Source: Plantago major
Lineage: Eukaryota > Streptophyta > Magnoliopsida > Lamiales > Plantaginaceae
Reading direction: 5' to 3'
NCBI GenBank assembly: GCA_026545765.1
Contig: CM048839.1
Location: 2,976,001 to 3,040,000 of the forward strand
DNA length: 64,000 nucleotides
The notes under the pieces are model-generated. The model did no database searches. It worked only from the letters and a program-made list of their open reading frames with translations, and had not been told where the DNA came from. Positions within the stretch are counted from its first letter, which is position 1; each line of letters begins with the position of its first letter. Shown here piece by piece: positions 12,780 through 27,366 of the stretch. The translations under genes were made by a program, and so were the position numbers.

Positions 12780-13255
12780 GAAACACCAAAAGAATTGCAA
12801 AGCAGATGTATAATCACAGCAAGTTCAATTTTTAAGCCGAAACTCAAACCTTAGCACACTGTTCTACAATCCCAGAAGAGGCAAAATAAAAGTAAACATA
12901 GAATGCAAAGAAAAACATTACAAGAAACCCCAAAAGAATTGGCAAGCAGATGCTGAATCACAACAGTTCCCATTTTCAACCTGAAATTCAAACCTTAGCA
13001 CACTGTGTTACAATCCCAGAAGAGAAAAAATAAGAAAGGAAACACAGAATGCATAAAACAACATTACTAGAAACACCAAAAGAATTGCAAAGCAGATGTT
13101 GAATCACAACAAGTTTCAATTTTTAACCTGAAAATCAAACCTTAACACACTGTTTTATAATCCCAGATGACAAAGAATAAAAGGCAAACACACAATGCAA
13201 TAAACAATAAAACAAACACCACAAGAATTGCAAAGCAGATGTTTAAACACAGAAA
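12370..13255. repeat. Minisatellite upstream of the kinase (about six ~145-bp units)
   Basis: Units repeat at roughly 12380, 12513, 12656, 12819, 12961 and 13108. Each contains ACCTGAAATTCAAACCTTAG (or close), TAATCCCAGAAGAG, AACACAGAATGCAAA, ACACCAAAAGAATTGCAAAG and CAGATGTTGAATCACAACAA. One unit carries a long A-run at 12747-12773. The array probably lies in a 5' UTR intron of the kinase gene, read antisense. Confidence 0.9.
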
Positions 13256-13259
13256 GTAG

Positions 13260-15218
13260 CAAACTTTCTCACCACAACAGAGAAGCAGGCAATTCTAGAA
13301 CCTACAGAAAATGGGACTGAATAGGAGCAGCAAATCAGTGAACTGAACTGGGTTTCTGTTTTTTGACATTTACAAGGCAAAAGCTTTTGTAAGCTTGTGT
13401 GTTTCGAGAAACAATTGTCATAGACTCATAGTTTCACTTTCTTGTTTTTATTTTTATGTGTGTGCATGAAGGAAAGGAATGGAATGATGATGAGTTGGAG
13501 TGGATGCTCAATTTGTAATGCTACTCTTCCAAGACAAGGATTCAATGGACTCTTGCACTACCCCACCAGACCCACCCACCAATTTTTTTTATTTTTTTGA
13601 AATTCTTGAATTTATCCTTTTTGGAAGTTTGGAAAATCACGAACAAAGAGGAAATGACGGTTATCGGACCAGAAGATGTTGGGTCACTCTTCTTTTATGT
13701 GGGATTCTGTCGGTTTGGGGTTCAGCACTTGAGCTAGTCTTGATGATAAAACTACAAAAGACACCGTTTAATGTCATCTTTATCTTCTTTTTGTTTCGAA
13801 TAGTACTGCTTTGTCCATTTCTCTAAAATATCGCGGGTTTCTAAGGAGAAGGATATCTATAGTGATTGCCATCGACTCATTCCAAAATTGTTTCTTGTCG
13901 AGCTAATCGTCGGTCGATCGAAAATTTGTCATTTTACTTCCCTGTGATTTGTGTTCTTAGGTAGTTTTCAATAGTTCGCAGGATTTTGGCATAGAGCTAG
14001 ATCTCCACGCGTGAAAATCATTTTGCCTCCTACAGTTTCTCGAGAAAAACGTGTGATCTCTTAAAGTTTCTTTGTACGATTTGCCCTATAAATTACTATT
14101 CATTAGCTAAAACTCTATTACAATCTACCTGATCGAACTCTATGCCAAACACTCATCAGCTATTAACGACCATGATTATTAATTAATCGAGAAATGCTCT
14201 TTTAAATTGGCATGGGTAATTGATCCACACAAAACTGAATTTCTTTTAAACACCAAGAAGAAAATTAACATGGAATTTTGGAGTTGTTTAAAACACTCAA
14301 CACTTAAGAGTGTTATTTTTCCTCTGTGCAAATGCATCCTTAGTCCAGAAATGTTAACACACTTCTCAATTTTATGAGAATTAGAAACGCATCAATTCTT
14401 AGCATCGTTATCTAGAGTAGATTATGAAACGTATAGATATCATACTACGTCGTAATGAGCAGTAATTATCAAGTAACCTATCAAATCTTTGATGATTAAA
14501 CTTAAGTAACTAATGGCGTAAGGAATTGGGACGAGTTGTAATCACTCCACAATTATTCTCCCACTATTGCTTTATTGCATATCCATATATTCCGTACCAG
14601 AAAACTTAATACATTAAAATTGACATATTGTTTTATATGAAATTTTAAAATAATTGATAGACATAAAAAAAAAAAAAAGACAATATACTTTTCGTGATAA
14701 ACGTACAATTTATCTTTAAAAATAAATTTTTTAGTTATTTATTGGTTGGGAATATCTTCTTTTTAAACAATGTATGAAGTTATATGACACAGTTAACAAC
14801 AAATATGGAGTTAAACGGGGTGCAGGTTCCTACTGATCATATAAACCTTCAATTACCATTCTTTTTAAATAAATAATTAATTAATTACGTTCGTGTAGTT
14901 TTGTGTTTAAGTGATGTGTAATGTAGTGAACCTAGTATAATAATAGCATTAGTGAAGTTTCTAGCTACTTGATAAGCACGCTTCTTGTTGTCCCTAATCA
15001 TGATTACCAGCACCACCGATGTTAACAGCGAAAGTTTTCTTTCTACTACTACTACTACTGCATCATAGTCACTTTCGTACTCCCTAAGCTCAAGTTTCTC
15101 AACTTTTTAAGGATCATGTTCCTTTGTCCTAGCCTTATCCAACTCAAGCAACTTGCGGTTGGTACTATCAGGATATACTCCGAAAGTTGATTTTTTTGAA
15201 GTTAAATCTCGACACTTA
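13260..15218. other. Spacer, probably kinase promoter side and gene-free DNA
   Basis: The first few hundred bases are the likely upstream region of the minus-strand kinase. A 108-aa ORF at 13500-13826 has no recognisable domain and is low complexity. The rest is AT-rich with no gene signal. Confidence 0.5.
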
Positions 15219-15593
15219 CATCCTGTTTGGTTCCGTTTTAAAATGGTTTATAGAATCAGTCCAATTCACTGTTTTTTTTTCTACATAATGGGTTTGCAAA
15301 ATTGGACATGAGTTAATTTTTTTGTGTTTGGTTTGGATTATGGTGCCCATTGGGCCACATTTTCAGATGTGACAAACAATCTCCAAATAAATAAGCCCAA
15401 GACCCACAAATTATGGGTTCTATAATTAGAAGACCAACTTGCCATGTAAGATGCAGTAGCCAATCACATTCTTGCCCCTCATTTTCAACTCGGACAGTCC
15501 AGGAGTAAAGTCCATTCTAAAAAATAAACCAAACACAAATTTTGATAGGCCCAATACACTTAGACTGGTTATATTGCAGAACCAAACACAATG
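15219..15593. mobile_element. Tourist-like (PIF/Harbinger) MITE with TTA target duplication
   Basis: The 375-bp element begins CATCCTGTTTGGTTC and ends GAACCAAACACAATG. The second end, reverse complemented, is CATTGTGTTTGGTTC, so 13 of 15 terminal bases match. It is flanked by TTA at 15216-15218 and TTA at 15594-15596, the target site size of this superfamily. No coding capacity. Confidence 0.8.
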
Positions 15594-15596
15594 TTA

Positions 15597-17720
<2,124 letters not shown>

Positions 17721-17766
<46 letters not shown>

Positions 17767-17786
17767 AACACACACACACACGCACA
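17721..17786. repeat. (TA)n followed by (CA)n microsatellite
   Basis: About twenty TA units run into imperfect CA repeats ending at the CGCACACG stretch. They abut the plastid-derived fragment. Confidence 0.9.
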
Positions 17787-18106
17787 CGAAACTAAAGAGT
17801 GTGTGTAGGATTTGGTGGAGCCCGCCCTTTGGCATTGTGGCTCCGCCCTGGGTGGTGTCGCTAAAATTTCTAATTCGGTTTTGTGCATAAAAGTATGTTA
17901 AGCGTGACACACATTTTCTTGGATATATATACAGGCTTAATGCACTGAAAGCTCAGTTTTAAACACTGAAGAAATATCTATTTAGTATTTATATATGCCT
18001 TGCTTGCTTCTCTTCCATACGTCTCTGCTTAGTTTTACAATCATAAAAAGAGAAACGTACTTGGTTGATATTTCTTCATGAACTTATCTCTCGAATTGTG
18101 ATTGAC

Positions 18107-18116
18107 TATATAAAAG
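18107..18116 (+). promoter_or_regulatory. Probable TATA box of the ERD6-like transporter
   Basis: TATATAAAAG lies 130 bases before the first ATG of the transporter, with no other ATG in the likely leader that would interfere in frame. Position and sequence fit a plant TATA box. Confidence 0.55.
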
Positions 18117-18245
18117 ACAAGATCCCATATTTATTATAACAATATTCTGACCTGGAAACAAGCTGTCCTGTTCTTATTCTCTTACTTCTTGACACAGTAC
18201 ACTCTAGCAAGTGAAGTAGCACCAAAACACCACACTGCAACTGCC

Positions 18246-21200
18246 ATGGCACACAGCCAAGACATAGAGAACGGCGAAAATGAAGCCGTAAGAGCTCCAC
18301 TTCTTGCAGCAGAGGAGAAAGCAAGTAACAATAATGAAGGCAGCAAGGAGGATAGACGTATGGTTTACTTTACTACTTTCGTTGCCGTTTGCGGTTCTTA
18401 CGCGTTTGGATCTTGCGTATGTTCGAAAACTTTACTAATTTCGAGTTCTCTTAAGCTAAGTTTTTCGGTTGACAGTTTCATATCAGAATGTGGCAAAGTT
18501 TGATTAGTATTGCACATATGCATGATCGGTACTTTTCTACTTTCAGGCAGGGTATTCATCACCTACACAGGCTGCCATTCGAGATGATGTAGGATTATCC
18601 ATAGCACAGGTTGGTTCCTAATACTATTCAATCTATCTGTGATGTAAACCATTCTGATTTGCATACTTCAACTCTACCTAATTCTGTCCTAATGCACATT
18701 TAATGTAATCTTGTGTATTTGTTAGAAATAGCTTTTGGTAATAACCTAAATATGGATCAAAGGCTTGTATTTACACTCACTTTATTTGCAGTACTCATTG
18801 TTTGGCTCCATATTGACATTTGGGGCAATGATTGGTGCAATTACAAGCGGTAAAATTGCAGACTTTATTGGTCGTAAAGGGGTAAGGTTACTCTGGATAT
18901 TGTCTAAAGGTTGTCTGAACTTACTGGTCCAAGAGATCTCGACTGTGTATTGGTTGCCTCTACACGTAGGGTTCTAAATCTCAGTGTCGAGGTCTCTAAA
19001 TGGCAGAAGTGCAGTGCGACCATCGACTTGGATATTCCAATGACTGCCTGTGATACTAACGGATTTAAACTCAAGCAGGCGATGGCCATGTCAAGTATAT
19101 TTTGTGCAGCAGGATGGCTCGCCATTTTCTTCGCTAAGGTTATTAATGTTTCGGACAGCGCATATAATCTACCAGCACACATAAAATGCAAAATGTGATT
19201 CCTAGTTTTCTGATGATTAAATAGGGAGCTTTCCTTCTCGATATTGGAAGATTGGCAACTGGATATGGAATGGGAGTCTTTTCTTTTGTGGTAAATTAGA
19301 TTTCCCTGCAGATGAGATTGAGTACTAACAATACACACGGAAGTTTACGAGTTATTACTTCTGGTAATTAGGTTCCAGTATTCATAGCTGAGATCGCACC
19401 AAAAGATTTAAGAGGAGCTTTGACAACTATAAACCAGGTAAATGCTGAACTACTATCATAACTGGCTCTCTTCTATTGTTCAGAGTTCTTATACTAATAG
19501 CCTAATTGGCACCTCCCCAATTTTGCAGCTCATGATTTGTATGGGAGTATCCATCTCCTTCATTATTGGCACGGTACTAACATGGAGAGTTTTAGCATTA
19601 GTAGGCAAGTGATATAACACAGCCTACTTCAAGTAACATCAAGCAACCGAACTTTCAATTAAATAGGCATGATAAAAGGGACTCACTTTTGAAGTGCTGT
19701 GCAGGAATAGTCCCTTGTGCTGTTCTGGTTTTGGGTCTCTTTATAATTCCAGAATCACCGAGATGGCTGGTAAGAAGAACAAAGCAATGATGTACAAATC
19801 AATATCTGGATATATGTTTTAAGGAAAAAAAAACAGTGGCAAACTTCGGCTCATGTATTTATATCAGGCAAAACGAGGAGATAAAAAGGAATTCGAAGCT
19901 TCATTGAGGAAACTTCGGGGCAAAAATGCTGACTTAACTGAGGAAGCAGCTGAAATTCAGGTATATGCGCAGGCTATTAAACTACCATTCTCTTAATCAA
20001 TAGCACATGCTAACTTGGACCTGTTATGCATTGACAGGATTACATAGAGACCTTGGATAGGCTTCCAAAAGCAAAACTGCTCGACTTGTTTCAGAAACGA
20101 TACTTGAGCTCAGTCACTGTATGTATATAAATTGTGAAGTACCATTTACAGAAATTAGCCAGTATTTTAGCACTTCATCTCAATATGTTATTTAGTTTAG
20201 AATATGGTGGTATCAGGCGATCTTCGTGTCAAGCTGTTTTTTTCCCAACAGACTTGACCTTACACCATTTCAAACCTAATTCGAATTCTAAATCTTATTG
20301 TCCCACAGATAGGAGTTGGACTGATGGTCTGTCAACAATTTGGAGGAATCAATGGAATTTGTTTCTACACCAGCAGTATCTTTGAATCCTCAGGTAAGGT
20401 TATTACACAGTATCACAAATTACACCCAGATTTTCATCAAATCTCCGATTCAATCCTAGTGAGATTGATTTTTATATTCTAATCTGCTTTCACAGGATTC
20501 CCAGCTGACATTGGAACTATTATCTATGCAATTATTCAGGTGCTTAGTTTTGACCCTGCAGTTACTTTGAAATAGAAAGTTTACTCTTGTCTAAACCAAA
20601 ACTAAGAAAAAGTGTATGCGAACTCAGGTTGTAGTCACTGCACTTGGTGCAACTTTAATCGACAAAGCAGGAAGAAAGCCTCTTTTAGTGGTATGTCGGA
20701 ACAGCATGTTAGCAACCATAAGTTTTAGGATATTACCTATACACTATATAAAGTGAAAACACACGGGCTTTTCTTCAGGTTTCCGCATCAGGACTAGTTA
20801 TTGGCTGTCTTCTAACAGGGACTTCATTCTATCTAAAGGTACACACACACAAAAGGCTTCTTTCATGACTTGATTAAAGTCGCCTATTTTATTTTTCTAT
20901 TGAAGATGATGTGATTAGCAAGAATCATTCTTTTTACAGGAGCATGGAATTGCTGTAGGAGCAGCTCCAGGACTTGCGGTGTCTGGGATATTGGTAAGTT
21001 CATAGCCATGCATTATACATTTACGCCCCCTTTTCCCTAAAATATAACCCCACCCAGAGAAAGTATATTCCTCACACTGTAGTCACACAGGAAAGAAAAC
21101 GATAAAAAAATGACATCTCTGATACCACATATTTTCCAAACTAGGTGTATATAGGAGCCTTTTCAGCTGGAATGGGAGCAGTTCCATGGGTGGTGATGTC

Positions 21201-21732
21201 TGAGGTATGATATTCTATATTCTAAATTACACATGCGGTGGTTTACACGCTGTCATGACCTTCAGGAAAATTTTCAGTTCTGAGGAATTAAAAAAATCCA
21301 GACTAACAATTACATTATTTCAGATATTTCCCATAAACATAAAAGGGGCTGCAGGAAGCCTTGCTACACTAGTGAACTGGTTCGGAGCTTGGGCTTGTTC
21401 TTACACATTCAATTTTCTTATGGACTGGAGCTCGTATGGTATGAAAATACTTTCAGCTAAATATAAGAATGAAAATAGAGAATATGAACATTCCAAGCAA
21501 GAAACTGACTTCATAAGGGATCGTCTTTGAAACACTGGGATGGGTCATTATAAACACTTTCATTACCTGGCACCACAAGGGCCGTCTGTCATCTTATCTC
21601 TGTCGTACCCTTGCAGGAACCTTCGGTCTTTATGCTGCAGTCAATGCGCTTGCCATTCTATTTGTGATTAAGGTTGTTCCTGAAACCAAAGGGAGGACAT
21701 TGGAAGAAATACAAGCAGACATAAACAAATAA
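18246..21732 (+). CDS. ERD6-like sugar transporter (MFS, monosaccharide transporter family)
   Basis: ERD6-like carriers move monosaccharides with protons, mostly at the tonoplast. Eighteen exons: 18246-18416, 18547-18609, 18792-18881, 19079-19138, 19225-19290, 19372-19437, 19529-19604, 19705-19769, 19868-19960, 20038-20118, 20309-20393, 20496-20539, 20628-20690, 20779-20838, 20940-20993, 21145-21204, 21324-21438 and 21617-21732. They sum to 1428 nt, one frame, 475 aa, normal for the family. Signatures: GRKG in loop 2-3, [28 protein letters not shown] before the central loop, [12 protein letters not shown] in TM7, DKAGRKPLL in loop 8-9 and [13 protein letters not shown] at the end. The N-terminus is hydrophilic and holds APLLAAEE, a possible acidic di-leucine (vacuolar sorting) region. 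The start [10 protein letters not shown] sits in a strong ATGG context. Intron 7 uses a GC donor. Confidence 0.93.
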
Positions 21733-21981
21733 CCACCATCAGAGCACCCATTCAGGATTAAGCCATATTGCTAGATCAAAAAACGAGGCAGGCAAGAAGA
21801 CATGAGCATTGTTGTTGTTCTTAAAGAACAATTTTTACTATTTTGGCCTATCTCAGAGAACAAATGTATTTCTAAAGCACAAAGGTACATGGAAGAAAGA
21901 TCTGTCTAAATTAATCAATACAAGAACTTGAGGTTAATACCCAAATCATATAGTTCCTAATACTCCCCATCCAAGATGAAC

Positions 21982-21983
<2 letters not shown>

Positions 21984-22061
<78 letters not shown>
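21984..22061. repeat. Long (TA)n microsatellite
   Basis: About 39 TA units lie just downstream of the transporter gene. Confidence 0.95.
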
Positions 22062-22064
<3 letters not shown>

Positions 22065-22484
22065 GAGAAAGGGCTCTTACCAGTTTGCAATCGTCACATA
22101 CTTGAGAAATATGCAGAGCGTTTTGCTTTATATGTTCACTGTAGACACTCCATGAGTAATTTATACATGCTCTCATCATGTTACCTGGATCCCAAGATAA
22201 ACCCAACATCATCTCGCTTTATGCAACCTCACTTTTATCCGAGTATCCCATTTAGACACACAAGAATTCCAATTAAAGATACACAAAGACTCAGGTGTGA
22301 AAGATATGTTATGTGGAAGAATGAAATATTCTTTATATTACAAATTTCGACCTCATGCAATATTTGGACTGGGTATAAATCCTGGATTCAAAATGTGACC
22401 ACAAACCTTCTGGCTTATAAGAATGAAGTCCCAGACATCAGAAAACAATTGACCATTATTTAGATCATAGCTAAGAAACTGAAG

Positions 22485-24749
22485 TTACAAAATCAAGGCA
22501 GCAGATTTCTTCATGTAATTGGCAGTCTCGCGGTTCCGAATGATCTTAGGTGGTTTGTATTGACTTGCTGGTGCACCATTTTTTATGGCTTCTTCAAATA
22601 GCCCATCAAAAGTACCAGGCCTTAGAAAACATACTGAAAGACATGCAACTTCACTTCTTTCCTTCATAACCTCATAGATTGCTCCCAAACTACCCTCAAG
22701 AACAGAACAACACTTCCTCAACGCACCAATAGATTCTTCCAATTTTTCTCTACTTAAAGCTACAGACGGATCTTTCATCTCAATAAAAATTTCTAACTGT
22801 TTGGGATCGATTTCCAAGTCCATGAAACATGCAAACTCCATAATTTCTGCAGCTGAAAACTCATTTCTCATCGCAAGCTGGAAACTTCCCATCGCAGAGA
22901 GCAGATCCTTTTCGGTGATTATCTCACCTGAACTTTTAGGGGCCCTCATTACAAACTCAATTTGCGGGGATGTGTAGTAAAAACCAACAACTCTTACAAC
23001 ATCACCCAGCTGGAAACGATAAAGCCCTCTAAATGTTGTCACGACCAACTCATACATCTTTCCCACCTCTAAACCAGTAAAATCCACGGTCTCTTTATTT
23101 CGCTCATAAAATTTCTCCTCATCAAACTGTAGAAACTCAAAGTAAGCAGCAGTGGGAAGGATAACATAACGGGTAAGCTCGGGAGGTTTCATGATATCCA
23201 AATTCATCCCAATACAACACTCTAATGCGAAGTAATCAGAACCTAATATCGGTATCTCACCTGCATAGTACTTGAGTCTTGGATAATACTGCACCATGCT
23301 TCCTGTAGTAACACATTTGAGATAACGAACATTTGGCCATAGTATACTCACTATCCCTCCGAAAGATTCTTCTCTACAAATTCTTTCAATTCTCTTTGAC
23401 AACTCGGGGTTGGGCCCACCAAGAAGTTCAATAACAGATTGCCTCATAGCCGCATCACTTATTTCTGAACTAGGAAATCCATTTTCGAGATCCTCACACA
23501 GCTTTTTCCAACTTGATTCGAGAAGGGAGAAGGCTTTGATCAAGCCAGAAGCATAAGGTGCAGTTATACCATCGATTGAATCAATGAGTCTAAGCCCACA
23601 AAGAAGGTGACAATACATTTGCTGATTGAGATTTCTTCCTAGAATGACATCTTTTGGACTGGCATAATTTGACAGGACTCGAGATGCATTTTGACTGTTA
23701 AAATGTAAAGGGAATGCAGTGGCAGCCATTGCCTTTAATCCTCCCTTTGTTTGAGTGACCTTACCAGCATAAAGGAGCCCCAATACCTTCTTACCAGAAG
23801 CTTTCGGCGGAAAAGTCCTGCATATATTTTTCAAATCTTGTAAAAGGCATATCTAGCAGAAATTCAAGAACCATGGTTCCTATAATACCTTCTGAGAATA
23901 GCACCAGTGGCCTGATGTGCCAAAGAAGAGACTGCTCTTCCAGCCTTTGAGTCGAAGCAAGGAAGCAATTTCGGTTTCATGGAACTCGTTCCTGAACTGT
24001 CAAACATCAACATAATCTAAGTACTTTCCTCAGCTGCTTAACCACCCAAAAACAGTACAGAATACCAGTCTCCTAGAACATTTCCATTTCGCTATTCCCT
24101 GAAGCATATAAGCACTCTTTCCATTCCCCCCATCAATTTTCCGAAAAACGAAACAAAAGGCCCAATAACAGCCTTCACTAAGTTGGATAAAAATAGACAA
24201 CCATTGCTAAAAACCATTACTAGAAAAGTTGGTGCATTCATCAACAGTTCAATCAACATTGACATAAGCAAATTAAGAGTAATTATAAATTGATGAAAAC
24301 AATACTACTAATTTAGTTGAATGTCAAACACGAATGACCGTGCAACTTGACTTAACTATACGTGTTTTAGGCCCGTCTCTAGATCGTATCTCAGGATACT
24401 TACTCGTATATAAATGAATTAATTCTGACATACAATAAGCTCGAGCTTTTAGATAAAAATAATACCTGTAGAAGAAGCAGAGGAGAGGGTCGACGGAAAG
24501 CAAGGGTTGACCGTGGAGTAAATCACCATCGGCGAGCTTGCGGATGTGATCGGCGTAATCGTCGTAGCTCGAAAGCGGCACAGAGCGGCGGAAGGTGGTG
24601 GCGTCAACCGGCGCATCGTAGCCTCGAAGGTAAGGCTGAAGATAACTTACGCCGCCGTTGTGCTCCAGGATGGCGTCGAGAGTCTCGAGCTGGTGGCGTG
24701 GTGCGTCATGGAAAGTGTCATCCAGCTTAGAGATGACGTCATCGTCCAT
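22485..24749 (-). CDS. GH3-family acyl-acid amido synthetase
   Basis: GH3 enzymes adenylate hormone-like acids (auxin, jasmonate, benzoates) and couple them to amino acids. Exons 24749-24466, 23996-23889 and 23817-22485 give 1725 nt, one frame, 574 aa, a normal length. The start MDDDVISKLDD fits the family N-terminus; the open frame runs further upstream only through a TTG. ATP motif 1 is YSSGTSSMKPK across the exon 1/2 junction; motif 3 is YRFQLGDVVRVVGFY. Motif 2, usually Y-(G/A)-S-(S/T)-E, reads YFALE within GSDYFALECCIGMNL, keeping the Tyr and Glu but not the small hydroxyl residues. The C-terminus ends NGAPASQYKPPKIIRNRE, the usual SQYKPPR-type motif. The substrate cannot be called; it does not look like a standard IAA group II enzyme. 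A broken copy of exon 1 lies beyond the neighbouring NLR. Confidence 0.9.
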
Positions 24750-24849
24750 GGAGAATTGGAGATCGGTGATGTTGTTGAGTAAACGGTGACGTTTCAAATG
24801 GTGGCGCCAATTTTCGGTGAAGAAGAAGAAGACTGAGAAACGACGATTG

Positions 24850-24964
24850 ACCCTTTGCTCAACAGTTATAACAAAAAAACATTAAACGTTTTACTAAATA
24901 CATAGTTGTTATACATATGCATAAAAAAATAATATAAAATGTTTATTCATAAACATTATTGGTA
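24850..24964. promoter_or_regulatory. Proximal upstream region of the GH3 gene
   Basis: The bases right of the GH3 start are the 5' flank of this minus-strand gene. I see no clear TGTCTC-type auxin element or certain TATA box in the short stretch before the transposon at 24965. Confidence 0.3.
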
Positions 24965-25646
24965 CAGTAAAAACTCTATACAGTCATATTGTGGGGATCG
25001 GAAAAAAATATTTATATAGAGAGTTTATTCCTAACTATAGAGTTTTGTGGTAAAAATATCTTTTTTTTGTAAATAAAATCCACATGCATAACTTAAATGT
25101 TATATTTCTTGAAAAAATATATAAAATATTAACAATAAGAAAAAATATATATAGACAAGAAGCGGGGGATAACAAATTGTGGATGTTTTAAATTAATGAG
25201 AAATTATCACATCAATTAGATAAGAATTAGAGGGGTAATCCGGAAGACGATAGCACATAAGTAGCAAAAATTTCATATAAAAAAGCTTCGAACCTAGTTG
25301 ATAAGTTAGTAATGTTTTGGGTGCAACAAGAAGGTTCACATATACATCATCTATTAATGCAAATCTACTAATGCAAATGAGCTAAAAGATGTGCCTTAAG
25401 TCAGTATCATATACAACTTTAAATTTCATGCAATGAAAAAACATATATTTATAATTATTTTTACCGAATATTATGTCATTACTATAGGGGAGTATAATTA
25501 CCTAATACGGAACCTGAAAAAGTTATGGAATATTACAATGTGGAGTTTATTCTTATTTATATCTGATCCCTAGTTGGGACCGGAATTTTTTATTACTATA
25601 AGGAGTTTATTCTTTTATGGAGTATTCCTATGTGGAGTTTTTACTG
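24965..25646. mobile_element. Non-autonomous TIR transposon, hAT-like (CAGTAAAAACTC ends)
   Basis: The left end CAGTAAAAACTCTATACAG and the right end, reverse complemented, CAGTAAAAACTCCACATAGG form inverted repeats. The flanks TATTGGTA and TATTGCTT agree at 6 of 8 positions, consistent with an aged 8-bp target duplication. The 682-bp body is AT-rich and non-coding. It sits in the GH3 upstream region. Confidence 0.65.
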
Positions 25647-27366
25647 TATTGCTTAAAACATTATACATATAATTAAGAACATCTATCCGTCTCTCAGGTA
25701 TCTCATTAATACACGTCTCTTCTAAAACTTTATGTTTTTAAATCTCATTTCCTTGCAGTTCAAAAATAAATTTGAACTTCATATAGTTTAAAAGATGAAT
25801 TTTACTACTGATCCGTGATCCAGGTCTTCGTTTGCTTTACCGATCAACAAAATAAGAAGAATTTTGCTACCAATCCCGTCCCTGGAATAGTCTTTGTTTG
25901 CTTTATTAATCATCAAAATAATATAAAGTGAAAGATTGAATATTATTTAAATGTAAGAGTAATAAATCGTGAATAAAAATCGATGGTGGGTTGTTAAAGT
26001 GAAAAGTCGAATTTAATATAAATGAAGAAAGAATAGAAAAGAGAGTGATTTAGTAAATTTGCAAAGTTGTAAATACGAGTATATTATATGAATACTAATT
26101 AAAATGGGCGGTATAATTATATAAAATGAAAATGAGAATCAGTGTATAGAACAATTTAGCATGAGACGGGAGAAGTATAAAATAGAACGGGTAAAATTGA
26201 TATTAATATACATTTGAGAAGAGTAATTGTACTCGTTTTAAAGAAAAACTAAAATGGTCAACAAACATTATGATTTTTTTTACGTACACGTAAATCAAAT
26301 GACATAAATGCTCGCCAGTTAAAATCATCTTTTTTCACTTCTACCACTTCTTCTATCTCAAGAAAAAAGAAAAGAAAAGAAAGGCATCTCTTGCCAAAAC
26401 TAATTTACGTGGTTTACAACAGGCTTGGGATCGGAGAATTCAGAAGATTATCGTGGAGTCTGATTCACAGTATTTAGTCACAGCCTTGAAGAGTGAGGAA
26501 GAACCAGAAGACTTAAGACTTAAGCTCATCTCTTTTTAGGGAATTTAAGAAATTACTAAGAATGCCTTGGGACATGCAGCTTATTTGGATTCCGAGAACG
26601 AGCAAGGCTCAGTTCTCTTCATCTGCAAACTTGTTCAGTTCAGATCCATTCAATTCAGTTCAGTTCTGCTTAATTATAATTTATATACTATAATTCAGTT
26701 CAGTTCAGTTTCATTCAGTTATGCTCAGAGCCTAACTGTGCGCGGACGGATGCTATGGCAACCTTTGCTAAATCGATGGAAGTCGAAGAGGGAGGGAGGC
26801 GATGCTTTTTGGGAGCAGCCTCCTCCCGTTATTTTACCAAATCTGTCTTTTAATGTAATCACCATGTATAAACATGTCTTACAGGCCATAAATAAGCACT
26901 ATTACTATCTGAATAATCTCCCTCGGAGATCAGACTGATATTATCCATTGCTCAAATACTTTTACACTGCGCATTACGGGTGTAAATAAAGCGTGAATAA
27001 ATAGGAAATGTGAAGAACAGCAGCGACCAACTCTTTTCAGTAAATAGTTTGCATCCATCCAAAGCAAGAAGGGTAGCTGAATAGAATTTGCATAATAGAA
27101 AACCCTAGATCATCCCCGGTGCAGAATCCCTGCGATAACGATAGCAATAACATCAAATTAGTCAGTTTTATATGTTGAGCTGACTAGCAACACCGAGGGT
27201 GCGCCCTGGCCTTAATAATCAACCGAATAACACAGACGGGGCGGGGAGTTAGAAAACTGTGCATCAGAACTCCGTGTTCATCTGAGAGTTCTAAGAATTC
27301 AAGGCATCATAAATAAGAAAAGAAATGAAATTATGCAGACAGTACCTTGTTTGAGAGAAACTCAAG
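25647..27366. other. Spacer between GH3 and the NLR, with a LINE-type RNase H remnant
   Basis: Mostly AT-rich with no gene. At 26420-26539 (plus) a 39-codon piece reads AWDRRIQKIIVESDS and on to a stop, matching the RNase H domain of plant LINE-related proteins; it is only a scrap. A pentamer-rich TTCAG stretch at about 26633-26720 is also found near the broken GH3 copy at 33.08 kb. The last 250 bases are probably NLR 3' UTR. Confidence 0.5.
26420..26539 (+). mobile_element. LINE-derived RNase H-like fragment
   Basis: The segment encodes WDRRIQKIIVESDSQYLVTA, the central strand/helix of the RVT_3-type RNase H fold with its conserved E-S-D-S, then ends in a stop. Nothing upstream or downstream continues the domain, so it is an isolated relic of a LINE. 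Confidence 0.55.

Noticed and set aside
13500-13826. 108-aa plus-strand ORF
   Set aside because: Low complexity, no domain, no splice or promoter context; it lies in the upstream region of the kinase.
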